A stretch of 16,008 nt of DNA from SVTX01 sp964567085. Lineage in GTDB: Bacteria; Bacillota; Clostridia; Oscillospirales; CAG-272. Every line of letters begins with the position of its first letter. Positions within the stretch are counted from its first letter, which is position 1. Made by a program: the position numbers and the translations under genes. The stretch covers positions 1-16,008 of the forward strand of contig CAZMKU010000027.1 in NCBI GenBank assembly GCA_964567085.1, in the 5' to 3' direction. Shown piece by piece: positions 1-5,945 of this stretch. The notes beneath the pieces were generated by a model, which worked only from the letters and a program-made list of their open reading frames with translations, searched no databases and was not told the origin of the DNA.

Positions 1-71
1 CCGCAAAACAATTCTCGCCATTTGCTGCGCAAATTTGGCTCGCGGGGGTTCGATCATTAAAGTCAAACGAA

Positions 72-106
72 ACAAAGAAGAGAGGGATGAACCCTCTCTT
101 CTTTGT
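72..106 (-). terminator. Hairpin of repeat unit 1
   Basis: Perfect 15-bp stem, ACAAAGAAGAGAGGG (72-86) with its complement at 92-106, and a 5-base loop. It lies just downstream (minus strand) of the tRNA 3' remnant, where the terminator of the intact gene lies in unit 2. The stem sequence is unrelated to that terminator. The U-tract is broken (TTTCGTTT), so termination may be weak. Confidence 0.5.
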
Positions 107-107
107 T

Positions 108-133
108 TGGCGCGCCGTAAGGGATTCTGAACC
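108..133 (-). pseudogene. tRNA-Arg 3'-end remnant
   Basis: On the minus strand this holds the CCA end, discriminator base, 3' acceptor strand and T-arm of the neighbouring tRNA-Arg. Positions 108-127 are identical to the intact gene. One extra base in the T-loop (GGTTCAGAATC for GGTTCGAATC) and complete divergence beyond position 133 mark it as a fragment. The anticodon arm, D-arm and 5' acceptor strand are missing. Such fragments can arise by integration of an element into a tRNA 3' end or by local tandem duplication; the shared 174-base offset favours duplication. Confidence 0.7.
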
Positions 134-244
134 AAGTTTTGCGGCAACATTCTGTTTTAATCGAAGTAATCAGACCGCAAAACAATTCTCGCCATTTGCT
201 GCGCAAATTTGGCTCGCGGGGGTTCGATCCATGGAGGTGCAACG

Positions 245-282
245 AAAAAATGAGGAGAAGCAGATGCTTCTCCTCATTTTTT
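245..282 (-). terminator. Rho-independent terminator of tRNA-Arg
   Basis: TGAGGAGAAGCA (251-262) pairs perfectly with 265-276, flanked by A6 (245-250) and T6 (277-282). On the minus strand the hairpin follows the tRNA CCA directly and ends in a run of six T. The symmetry would let it work in both directions. Confidence 0.9.
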
Positions 283-358
283 GGCGCGCCGTAAGGGATT
301 CGAACCCCTGACCTTTTGGTTCGTAGCCAAACACTCTATCCGGCTGAGCTAACGGCGC
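282..358 (-). tRNA. tRNA-Arg (anticodon ACG)
   Basis: On the minus strand a full cloverleaf can be drawn. Acceptor strands GCGCCGT and ACGGCGC pair, the D-arm has TAGCTCAGCCGGATAGA, the anticodon stem TTTGG/CCAAA encloses loop CTACGAA, and the T-loop is TTCGAAT. CCA is encoded. The loop gives anticodon ACG, which reads CGU, CGC and CGA once the first base is deaminated to inosine. The total is 77 bases including CCA. A consensus promoter lies just upstream and a strong terminator begins at the CCA, so this is a single-gene transcription unit, divergent from the threonine ammonia-lyase gene. Confidence 0.97.
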
Positions 359-378
359 ATTTTTATTCGTACCCATAT

Positions 379-406
379 ATTATAGCACAATTTTTATGTT
401 TGTCAA
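379..406 (-). promoter_or_regulatory. Vegetative promoter of tRNA-Arg
   Basis: On the minus strand, TTGACA (401-406) and TATAAT (379-384) are separated by 16 bases, both perfect consensus. Transcription would start about 12 bases before the tRNA. The site overlaps any upstream extension of the threonine ammonia-lyase reading frame, which argues against a start there. Confidence 0.9.
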
Positions 407-480
407 GTCATTTTTGAAATTTTTTGATAAAATTATTCGGATACGAGTAAAAAATCCCCTTATAAATTTGAGAAATTCCC

Positions 481-509
481 TTGACAAATCACGATCGCGG
501 GACTATAAT
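481..509 (+). promoter_or_regulatory. Vegetative promoter of ilvA-ridA
   Basis: TTGACA (481-486) and TATAAT (504-509) are separated by 17 bases, an exact sigma-A/sigma-70 consensus. The start codon at 543 follows after a leader of about 25-30 bases, too short for a T-box or riboswitch, so none is evident in front of this operon. Confidence 0.92.
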
Positions 510-542
510 TATATGTACATTTTGTTGAAAGGAGAAATCTAT

Positions 543-1742
543 ATGCTCACTCTTGATATGATTTATCACGCGTCGTTCGTGCTCAAGGACGTTATAAGAA
601 AAACCGACCTTATCCGCGCGCCCAAGATAAATCCCGAATGCGAGCTTTACTTAAAGCCCGAAAATTTACAGTTCACAGGTTCGTTTAAAATAAGAGGCTC
701 GGGATATATGATTTCTCAGCTTACCGACGAGGAAAAATCCCGCGGAGTTATTGCTTGCTCGGCGGGCAATCACGCGCAGGGCGTGGCTCTTGCGGCTACA
801 AAATACGGAATTAAATCTCTTATCTGTCTTCCCGACGGCGCGCCTATCTCCAAGGTTGAGGCAACAAAGGCTTACGGCGCTGACGTTTGTATGGTCAAGG
901 GAGTTTACGACGACGCTTACAAGAAGGCTATCGAGCTTCGTGACGAATGCGGATACACGTTTGTCCATCCCTTTGACGATGAGCGGGTTATTGCGGGTCA
1001 GGGAACTATCGGCCTTGAAATTCTCAACGAAATTGACGACGTTGACGCTGTCGTAGTACCGATTGGCGGCGGCGGACTTATTTCGGGCGTTGCTTACGCG
1101 ATAAAGAAATTAAATCCCAACTGCAAGGTTTACGGCGTTCAGGCGGCGGGCGCTCCGAGTATGTTCAGATCGGTTCACGACGGAAAGATCACAAGACTTC
1201 CGTCCGTTTCCACGATTGCTGACGGCATTGCCGTAAAGGAGCCGGGCGAGAATACGTTCGCGCTTGTAAATGAATACGTTGACGAGATCGTTACGGTTAC
1301 AGAGGACGAGATCTGTTCCGCTATCCTTACTCTTATCGAGCAGCAGAAGATGGTTGCCGAGGGCGCGGGCGCGGTTGCCGTTGCGGCGGTAATGTTCAAC
1401 AAGATCCCTGTAAAGAATAAAAAGGTCGTGGCAGTTGTTTCTGGCGGTAATATAGACGTTACGATTTTGTCCCGCGTCATCAAGCGCGGTCTTTTCAAGA
1501 CGGGACGCTCCGCATCGCTTTGCATCGAGCTTATGGATAAGCCGGGTCAGCTTCAGAAGGTGTCCGAGCTTATCGCGGCGTGCGGCGGCAACGTGATTTC
1601 GGTCAACCACGAGCGCGGAAGTGAAACGAGCGATATTAACGGTTGCTATCTCCGTCTCGTGCTTGAAACGAGAAATTACGAGCACATTTTCGAGATAAAT
1701 AACGCGCTTACACAGGCGGGCTTCAAGCTTATTGAAGGTTGA
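543..1742 (+). CDS. ilvA: Threonine ammonia-lyase with C-terminal ACT domain
   Basis: PLP enzyme that deaminates L-threonine to 2-oxobutanoate and ammonia, feeding isoleucine synthesis or catabolism. The protein has 399 residues. The PLP lysine is K49 in GSFKIRG, the substrate loop is SAGNHAQG (73-80), and the phosphate-binding glycine loop is GGGGL (175-179). Residues 324-399 form a single ACT-like domain, as in the medium-length class, whereas E. coli IlvA has a longer regulatory region. Start: ATG 543 has AAAGGAGA 7 bases upstream. An in-frame ATG at 396 would run through the promoter, so it is rejected. ridA follows after 18 bases. The single ACT domain leaves open a biosynthetic (ilvA) or catabolic (tdcB-like) role; the symbol is by family. 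Effector specificity cannot be read from sequence. Confidence 0.93.
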   Translation: MLTLDMIYHASFVLKDVIRKTDLIRAPKINPECELYLKPENLQFTGSFKIRGSGYMISQLTDEEKSRGVIACSAGNHAQGVALAATKYGIKSLICLPDGAPISKVEATKAYGADVCMVKGVYDDAYKKAIELRDECGYTFVHPFDDERVIAGQGTIGLEILNEIDDVDAVVVPIGGGGLISGVAYAIKKLNPNCKVYGVQAAGAPSMFRSVHDGKITRLPSVSTIADGIAVKEPGENTFALVNEYVDEIVTVTEDEICSAILTLIEQQKMVAEGAGAVAVAAVMFNKIPVKNKKVVAVVSGGNIDVTILSRVIKRGLFKTGRSASLCIELMDKPGQLQKVSELIAACGGNVISVNHERGSETSDINGCYLRLVLETRNYEHIFEINNALTQAGFKLIEG

Positions 1743-1760
1743 TTTAGAGGAGTACATATT

Positions 1761-2135
1761 ATGGAAAAGATATATACGAAAAACGCGCCCGAGGCGATCG
1801 GCCCTTACAGTCAGGCGCAGAAGGTTGGTAATTTTGTTTTCACCTCGGGGCAGATCCCGATAGATCCTGCCACGGGCAATATTGAGGCAGAGGGAATTAC
1901 GGCGCAGACCGAGCAGGTTTGCCGAAATCTTTCGGCAGTTCTCGAGGCTGCGGGAACAAGTCTTACAAATGTTGTAAAGACAACTTGCTTCCTTGCCGAC
2001 ATGATGGATTTTGCCGCGTTCAACGAGGTTTACGCGAAGTATTTCACAGGCAAGCCCGCGCGCTCCTGCGTTGCGGTAAAGACCCTGCCGAAGAACGTTC
2101 TTTGCGAGGTTGAGGCAATAGCTATCGTAGAATAA
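1761..2135 (+). CDS. ridA: RidA family enamine/imine deaminase
   Basis: Small cytosolic protein of the YjgF/YER057c/UK114 family, 124 residues, normal length. RidA hydrolyses 2-aminoacrylate and 2-iminobutyrate, the unstable products released by PLP lyases such as threonine ammonia-lyase, before they damage other PLP enzymes. Visible signatures are GPYSQA (14-19), TSGQIP (28-33), the substrate-binding arginine R101 in ARSCVAV, and E116 in CEVEAIA, both conserved in active RidA members. The gene sits 18 bases after ilvA with its own site AGAGGAG (1746-1752), so the imine producer and its scavenger are co-transcribed. The same pairing occurs in other bacteria and supports both assignments. Confidence 0.95.
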   Translation: MEKIYTKNAPEAIGPYSQAQKVGNFVFTSGQIPIDPATGNIEAEGITAQTEQVCRNLSAVLEAAGTSLTNVVKTTCFLADMMDFAAFNEVYAKYFTGKPARSCVAVKTLPKNVLCEVEAIAIVE

Positions 2136-2142
2136 TTAAACA

Positions 2143-2181
2143 TTTGGGAATTGCAGAGAAAAACGCTCGGCAATTCCCAAA
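2143..2181 (+). terminator. 12-bp hairpin after ridA
   Basis: TTTGGGAATTGC (2143-2154) pairs perfectly with 2170-2181 around a 15-base loop. No U-tract follows, so it is not a canonical terminator. It may act as a weak stop, an mRNA-end stabiliser, or a leader element for the antiporter, which begins 57 bases later. No convincing promoter was found between the hairpin and the antiporter; the best candidate, TTGGCG/TAACAT at 2189-2216, is weak. Confidence 0.45.
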
Positions 2182-2238
2182 ATGCCGTTTGGCGCAATTT
2201 ATTAAATAATTAACATATATTCCAGAAAGGCTTTTACA

Positions 2239-3582
2239 ATGTCAACCACACAAATTCTTTTATCAATATCGGTTTGTGTTTTTACAGGACTTTTAATGTC
2301 ACGTATATGCAAGCTTTTAAAGCTTCCCGCCGTAACGGGATATCTTGTGGCGGGCGTTCTCGTCGGCTGCTTCTGCCTTGGGGCTGTATCGCTTCCGGGC
2401 GGATACTATCTCGGCTTTCACGCCAAGGATTTTTCGGATATACACGGAATTGATATAATCGCGGATATTGCGCTCGGCTTTATTGCGTTTTCCATCGGCA
2501 GCGAGTTTAAGCTCTCGAGCCTCAAGAAAACGGGTAAGCAGGCGACCGTCGTTGCTTTTGCGCAGGCATTGGCTGCGGCGCTCGTCGTAACGGGCGCGCT
2601 CGTGGGACTCCACTATATTCTTTTGTCCGCTACGGGCGTGGATTATCTCCCGCTTCCCGCGGCAATAATTCTCGGCGCTATCGCGACCGCTACGGCTCCC
2701 GCCGCAACACTTATGGTAGTCCGTCAATATAAGGCAAAGGGCCCTCTTACGAATATGCTCCTTCCCATAGTCGCGCTTGACGACGCGATAGGACTTGTCG
2801 TTTTCGCGATCTTTATGGGTATTGCGAAGGCTATCGCAGGCGGCGCGGACTCGGTAAACGTGGTTTCTCTTTTCGTTGAGCCTATGATAGAGATCGTTGC
2901 CTCGCTTTTGCTCGGCGCGATACTCGGCTTTATTCTCTCTAAGCTTGAAAAGCTTTTCCATTCGAATTCCAATCGTCTGAGTCTCGTAATAACCTTCGTT
3001 TTCGTTACGGTCGCTATTACGACGCTCAAGAATTTGTCCGTCGGCGGCGTACATATTGGATTTTCCTCGCTCCTCACCTGTATGATGTGCGGAACCGTGT
3101 TCTGTAATGTCTGCGAATGCTCGGATGAAATGATGGCGAGGGCGGACAGCTGGACGAAGCCCCTGCTTATTCTGTTCTTCGTTATAAGCGGCGCGGAGCT
3201 TGACCTCTCCGTATTCACACAGCCCATATTTATTCTCGTGGGCGTGGTGTACATTCTTGCGCGTTGTCTTGGAAAATATTACGGCACTCGTGTGTCTGCG
3301 AAGGCATCGGGGTGTGACGATAATATCGTTAAATATCTTGGAATTACGCTTTTCCCGCAGGCGGGAGTTGCTCTCGGTATGGTGAGCATCGTGGCTTCGG
3401 ATGCGGCCTTCGCGGGCACGGAGATTGCCGACACTGTTCGCTTCGTGGTGCTTTTTGCCGTTCTGATCTATGAGATCGTGGGCCCCGTGCTTACCAAGAT
3501 CTCGCTGACAGCCGCAGGCGATATTACCGAAAAGCCTGCCGATTCCAGCCGCAGAAGAAAGAACGTTGAGCCCGCAAAATAA
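2239..3582 (+). CDS. CPA2-type cation:proton antiporter (Kef/NapA-like)
   Basis: Integral membrane protein of 447 residues, almost wholly hydrophobic segments, consistent with the 12-13 helix Na+/H+ exchanger domain. It most likely exchanges Na+ or K+ for protons across the cytoplasmic membrane, serving pH and ion homeostasis. The pair D181-D182 in PIVALDDAIGLVVF matches the ion-binding aspartates of electrogenic CPA antiporters, preceded by TATAPAATLMVVRQY (150-164). IGSEFKL (86-92) matches the family's conserved stretch after the third or fourth helix. No RCK/TrkA nucleotide-binding domain follows: the C-terminus is a short charged tail, so ligand gating of the KefB/KefC kind is not evident. 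AGAAAGG (2224-2230) precedes the ATG. It appears to be a single-gene unit. Ion preference cannot be decided from sequence. Confidence 0.88.
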   Translation: MSTTQILLSISVCVFTGLLMSRICKLLKLPAVTGYLVAGVLVGCFCLGAVSLPGGYYLGFHAKDFSDIHGIDIIADIALGFIAFSIGSEFKLSSLKKTGKQATVVAFAQALAAALVVTGALVGLHYILLSATGVDYLPLPAAIILGAIATATAPAATLMVVRQYKAKGPLTNMLLPIVALDDAIGLVVFAIFMGIAKAIAGGADSVNVVSLFVEPMIEIVASLLLGAILGFILSKLEKLFHSNSNRLSLVITFVFVTVAITTLKNLSVGGVHIGFSSLLTCMMCGTVFCNVCECSDEMMARADSWTKPLLILFFVISGAELDLSVFTQPIFILVGVVYILARCLGKYYGTRVSAKASGCDDNIVKYLGITLFPQAGVALGMVSIVASDAAFAGTEIADTVRFVVLFAVLIYEIVGPVLTKISLTAAGDITEKPADSSRRRKNVEPAK

Positions 3583-3600
3583 TTAAATGAAAATTAAAAT

Positions 3601-3660
3601 CTCCCGTATAATACGCGTTTTTTGGGGAACAATCCTTATTATAAAACGTATATACGGGAG
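3601..3660. repeat. Inverted repeat spanning the spoIIR promoter and ribosome site
   Basis: CTCCCGTATA (3601-3610) and TATACGGGAG (3651-3660) are exact reverse complements. With a one-base bulge the pairing extends to ATACG/CGTAT. The left arm contains the candidate -35 element GTATA; the right arm contains the GGGAG of the spoIIR ribosome site. If transcription starts upstream of 3601, the hairpin would mask the ribosome site; if it starts at the proposed sigma-F promoter, the left arm is not in the message. Confidence 0.7.
3606..3633 (+). promoter_or_regulatory. Candidate sigma-F (forespore) promoter of spoIIR
   Basis: GTATA (3606-3610) and GGGAACAAT (3625-3633) fit the sigma-F pattern GYWTA and GGNNANANT, with a 14-base spacer, at the short end of the usual range. 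In Bacillus subtilis spoIIR is transcribed by sigma-F, so a forespore promoter is expected. No vegetative TTGACA/TATAAT pair is visible in the gap after the antiporter. The consensus is quoted from memory. Confidence 0.6.
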
Positions 3661-3666
3661 GCTTTT

Positions 3667-4287
3667 ATGTCAACTACGAAAAAAATACTTATTATGACGA
3701 TAGTTGTTATGGGAATTACGGTGATTTTGGGCGCTCTGCCCATTCACGGCGAAAGCGAGATCTACGACTCGGTCGTACGGCTGCACGTTCTCGCGAATTC
3801 GGACAGCGACGAGGATCAATCGTTGAAGCTTAAGGTGAGAGACGAAATCCTCGCGGTTATCGATGGGAAGCTCGACGATTGTAGGGCTCGGGACGAGGCG
3901 GCGGAGAGGATAAACCAAATGATACCCGAAATCAAGAGCGCGGCGCAGAGCGTGGTGGCGCGCGAGGGATACGACTATGGAGTCGAGGTGATCCTGGATC
4001 TTGAGGAATACCCGACGCGTGAATACGAGTCCTGCGCCTTTCCTGCGGGAGAGTATCTTTCCTTGCGCGTGCTTATAGGCTCGGGCGAGGGTCAGAATTG
4101 GTGGTGTTGTCTGTTTCCGCCCCTGTGCTTGTCCTCGGCAAGCAAGGCTTCACAGAGCGCCAACGAGGACGCGTTTATAGCCGTGGGGCTTACGGGCGAG
4201 CAGTATAAGATAATCACCGAGACGGATACGCCGAAGTATAAGGCGAGATTTAAGATTCTTGAAGTTTTCAAAACTATTTTTGATTAA
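3667..4287 (+). CDS. spoIIR: Stage II sporulation protein R
   Basis: Secreted signalling protein of 206 residues. In Bacillus it is made in the forespore, crosses into the intermembrane space, and activates the membrane protease SpoIIGA, which cleaves pro-sigma-E in the mother cell. Residues 6-24 form one hydrophobic segment suited to a signal peptide or anchor. Family signatures follow: RLHVLANSDSDEDQSLKLKVRD (38-59), FPAGEYLSLRVLIG (125-138) and NWWCCLFPPLC (144-154). ATG 3667 is chosen because GGGAGG (3656-3661) lies 5 bases upstream; an in-frame ATG at 3622 lies inside the promoter and has no ribosome site. Neighbours are unrelated, so it stands alone. Its presence marks the organism as an endospore former or a recent descendant of one. 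Confidence 0.93.
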   Translation: MSTTKKILIMTIVVMGITVILGALPIHGESEIYDSVVRLHVLANSDSDEDQSLKLKVRDEILAVIDGKLDDCRARDEAAERINQMIPEIKSAAQSVVAREGYDYGVEVILDLEEYPTREYESCAFPAGEYLSLRVLIGSGEGQNWWCCLFPPLCLSSASKASQSANEDAFIAVGLTGEQYKIITETDTPKYKARFKILEVFKTIFD

Positions 4288-4301
4288 AAATCAAAATCTT
4301 T
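4278..4301 (+). terminator. Weak terminator of spoIIR
   Basis: TTTTGATT (4278-4285) pairs with AATCAAAA (4289-4296) around an AAA loop that lies within and beside the stop codon, followed by a T-rich TCTTTGTCTT. The stem is almost all A/T, so termination would be inefficient. Confidence 0.4.
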
Positions 4302-4312
4302 GTCTTAAGGTG

Positions 4313-4341
4313 TTGAAAACCCCGAAAAAATATGTTATAAT
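4313..4341 (+). promoter_or_regulatory. Vegetative promoter of the UPF0371 gene
   Basis: TTGAAA (4313-4318) and TATAAT (4336-4341) are separated by 17 bases. The ATG at 4390 follows after a leader of about 40 bases. This makes the gene independent of spoIIR and probably expressed in growing cells. Confidence 0.85.
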
Positions 4342-4389
4342 TTTGTATGTATTTTTAAATGCTGCTTTTGCGCGGAGGTCTGGGGTTTT

Positions 4390-5904
4390 ATGGATAATTT
4401 GACGAGCAATACTCAAAATCAGATAAGAGAGGGCTTTAGCAACGAAAAATATATCGCGCTTCAGTCGGGTAAGATCAAGGAGAGAATAGCCAAGTTTGGC
4501 GGAAAGCTCTATATGGAGTTTGGCGGCAAGCTGTTTGACGACTATCACGCGTCCCGCGTGCTCCCGGGATTTATGCCTGACAGTAAGCTTCGCATGCTCG
4601 CGTCGCTTCGCGACAGCGCGGAGGTCGTTATCGCGATAAGCTCCGAGGATATTGAAAGCAACAAGTTCAGGGGAGATACGGGCATTTCCTACGACAAGGA
4701 GGTTCTCCGCCTTATCGACTCATTCCGCGAGGCGGGACTTTACGTTGGAAGCGTCGTGCTTACAAAGTACACGGGTCAGCACGCGGCAGACGTTTTCGCT
4801 AAAAATCTTCAGAGCGCAGGACTCAGCGTTTACAGACATTATCTCATAAGAAATTATCCCAATGACGTAAATTATATAGTGAGCGATGACGGCTTTGGAA
4901 GAAACGATTATATTGAAACCACGCGTCCGCTCGTTATCGTTACCGCGCCCGGTCCGGGCTCGGGCAAGATGGCTACCTGCCTCTCCCAGCTTTACCACGA
5001 GCACAAGAGGGGAATCCAGTCGGGATACGCCAAGTTTGAGACCTTCCCCATATGGAATCTTCCGCTCAAGCACCCCGTAAACCTCGCGTACGAGGCCGCG
5101 ACGGCAGACCTCGCTGATATAAATATGATTGACCCCTATCATATGCAGGCGTACGGTGAGACGGCAGTAAACTACAACAGAGATATTGAAATTTTCAGAG
5201 TCCTTGATTCGATGATGACGAAGATATTCGGCAAGTGCCCCTACAGCAGCCCCACGGATATGGGCGTAAATATGGCGGGTTACGCTATTTACGACGACGA
5301 GGCGGTAAGATACGCGGCGGAGCAGGAGATCATCAGAAGATATTTCAAGGCGGCATGCGCAAGATGTAAGGGTCAGGCGGAGTCTGAGGAAATTCGAAAG
5401 ATTCGGCTTTTGATGGACGAATGCGGAATCAGCACGGCTGACCGCCCACCCGTCCCCATGGCGCTTGAGATACAAAGGGCTACGGGACGTCCCGGCGTTG
5501 CTATCCGACTCCCCGACGGACATATAGTTACGGGCAAGACGAAGGATCTTCTCGGCGCTTCCTCGGCGGCGCTTCTTAACGCGCTCAAATATCTTGCGGG
5601 AATTGACGATAGCATAATGCTCATATCTCCCGAGGTAATCTCGCCTATTATGAAGCTCAAGGGCGATCATCTTGGCAGCAAAAATCCGAGAATGCATACC
5701 GACGAGCTGCTTATCGCTCTGTCGATCTGCGCGCAGAGTGATGAATACGCGGCGCGTGCGCTTTCCGCGATCGGAGGCTTGCGCGGAAGTCAGGTGCATT
5801 CGAGCGTTATTTTGTCGCATTCCGATGAAAGCGTGCTATCAAAGCTCGGCGCGTGTATTACGTGCGAGCCCGTGTTTGAGAAAAAGTGCTTATTCCATAT
5901 ATAA
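4390..5904 (+). CDS. UPF0371 / DUF1846 family protein
   Basis: Cytosolic protein of 504 residues in a family widespread in Firmicutes; crystal structures exist, but I know of no established function. It is highly typical along its length: KLYMEFGGKLFDDYHASRVLPGF (39-61), VSDDGFGRNDYIETTRPL (164-181), the glycine-rich APGPGSGKMATCLSQLYHEHKRG (186-208), FPIWNLPLKHPVN (219-231), GKTKDLLGASSA (382-393) and LGSKNPRMHTDE (428-439). GPGSGKM resembles a P-loop and suggests nucleotide or phosphate binding, but no Walker B partner is obvious. GGAGG (4374-4378) lies 11 bases before the ATG. The first 15 or so residues exceed my recollection of family members and could be variable. It has its own promoter and terminator, so context gives no functional hint. 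Confidence 0.92.
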   Translation: MDNLTSNTQNQIREGFSNEKYIALQSGKIKERIAKFGGKLYMEFGGKLFDDYHASRVLPGFMPDSKLRMLASLRDSAEVVIAISSEDIESNKFRGDTGISYDKEVLRLIDSFREAGLYVGSVVLTKYTGQHAADVFAKNLQSAGLSVYRHYLIRNYPNDVNYIVSDDGFGRNDYIETTRPLVIVTAPGPGSGKMATCLSQLYHEHKRGIQSGYAKFETFPIWNLPLKHPVNLAYEAATADLADINMIDPYHMQAYGETAVNYNRDIEIFRVLDSMMTKIFGKCPYSSPTDMGVNMAGYAIYDDEAVRYAAEQEIIRRYFKAACARCKGQAESEEIRKIRLLMDECGISTADRPPVPMALEIQRATGRPGVAIRLPDGHIVTGKTKDLLGASSAALLNALKYLAGIDDSIMLISPEVISPIMKLKGDHLGSKNPRMHTDELLIALSICAQSDEYAARALSAIGGLRGSQVHSSVILSHSDESVLSKLGACITCEPVFEKKCLFHI

Positions 5905-5945
5905 AAAAGGCTTGGGCAGTCCATTTGACTGCCCAAGCTTTTTTT
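5903..5945. terminator. Bidirectional terminator between UPF0371 and CPBP genes
   Basis: GCTTGGGCAGTC (5910-5921) pairs perfectly with 5927-5938 around loop CATTT. T7 follows on the plus strand (5939-5945) and an A-rich run (5903-5908) supplies a T-run on the minus strand. It serves the UPF0371 gene on plus and the CPBP gene on minus, whose stop codon it overlaps. Confidence 0.93.

Larger units (their letters stand above)
1..229. repeat. Tandem 174-base repeat units beside the tRNA-Arg gene
   Basis: Positions 1-55 recur exactly at 175-229. A second shared block, 106-127 and 280-301, has the same 174-base offset, so this is one repeating unit. Within a unit the order is: the 55-base block, a variable stretch with a perfect hairpin, then a tRNA-Arg 3' end on the minus strand (a remnant in unit 1, the real gene in unit 2). 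Between units, GTTTTGCGG at 136-144 is the reverse complement of CCGCAAAAC at 175-183, with TCTG/CAGA continuing the pairing inward. The 55-base block ends in GGGGTTCGATC, which resembles a T-arm on the plus strand. I see no protein gene at 1-281. Unit 1 probably continues off the left edge. Confidence 0.85.

Noticed and set aside
87..311. Open reading frames at 87-311 (plus) and 170-376 (minus)
   Set aside because: Both run through the tRNA-Arg gene, its remnant and the terminators. The peptides (for example VRDSNP and VFGYEPKGQG) are the familiar false translations of tRNA sequence.
396..542. N-terminal extension of threonine ammonia-lyase from ATG 396
   Set aside because: It contains the complete promoter at 481-509, lacks a ribosome site, and has no family similarity.
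481..542. T-box or isoleucine attenuator before ilvA
   Set aside because: The leader between the promoter and start codon is under 35 bases and has no T-box sequence or leader peptide.
4720..5820. 366-codon frame antisense to the UPF0371 gene
   Set aside because: It is a shadow of a clearly conserved coding gene, with Arg-rich composition and no ribosome site.
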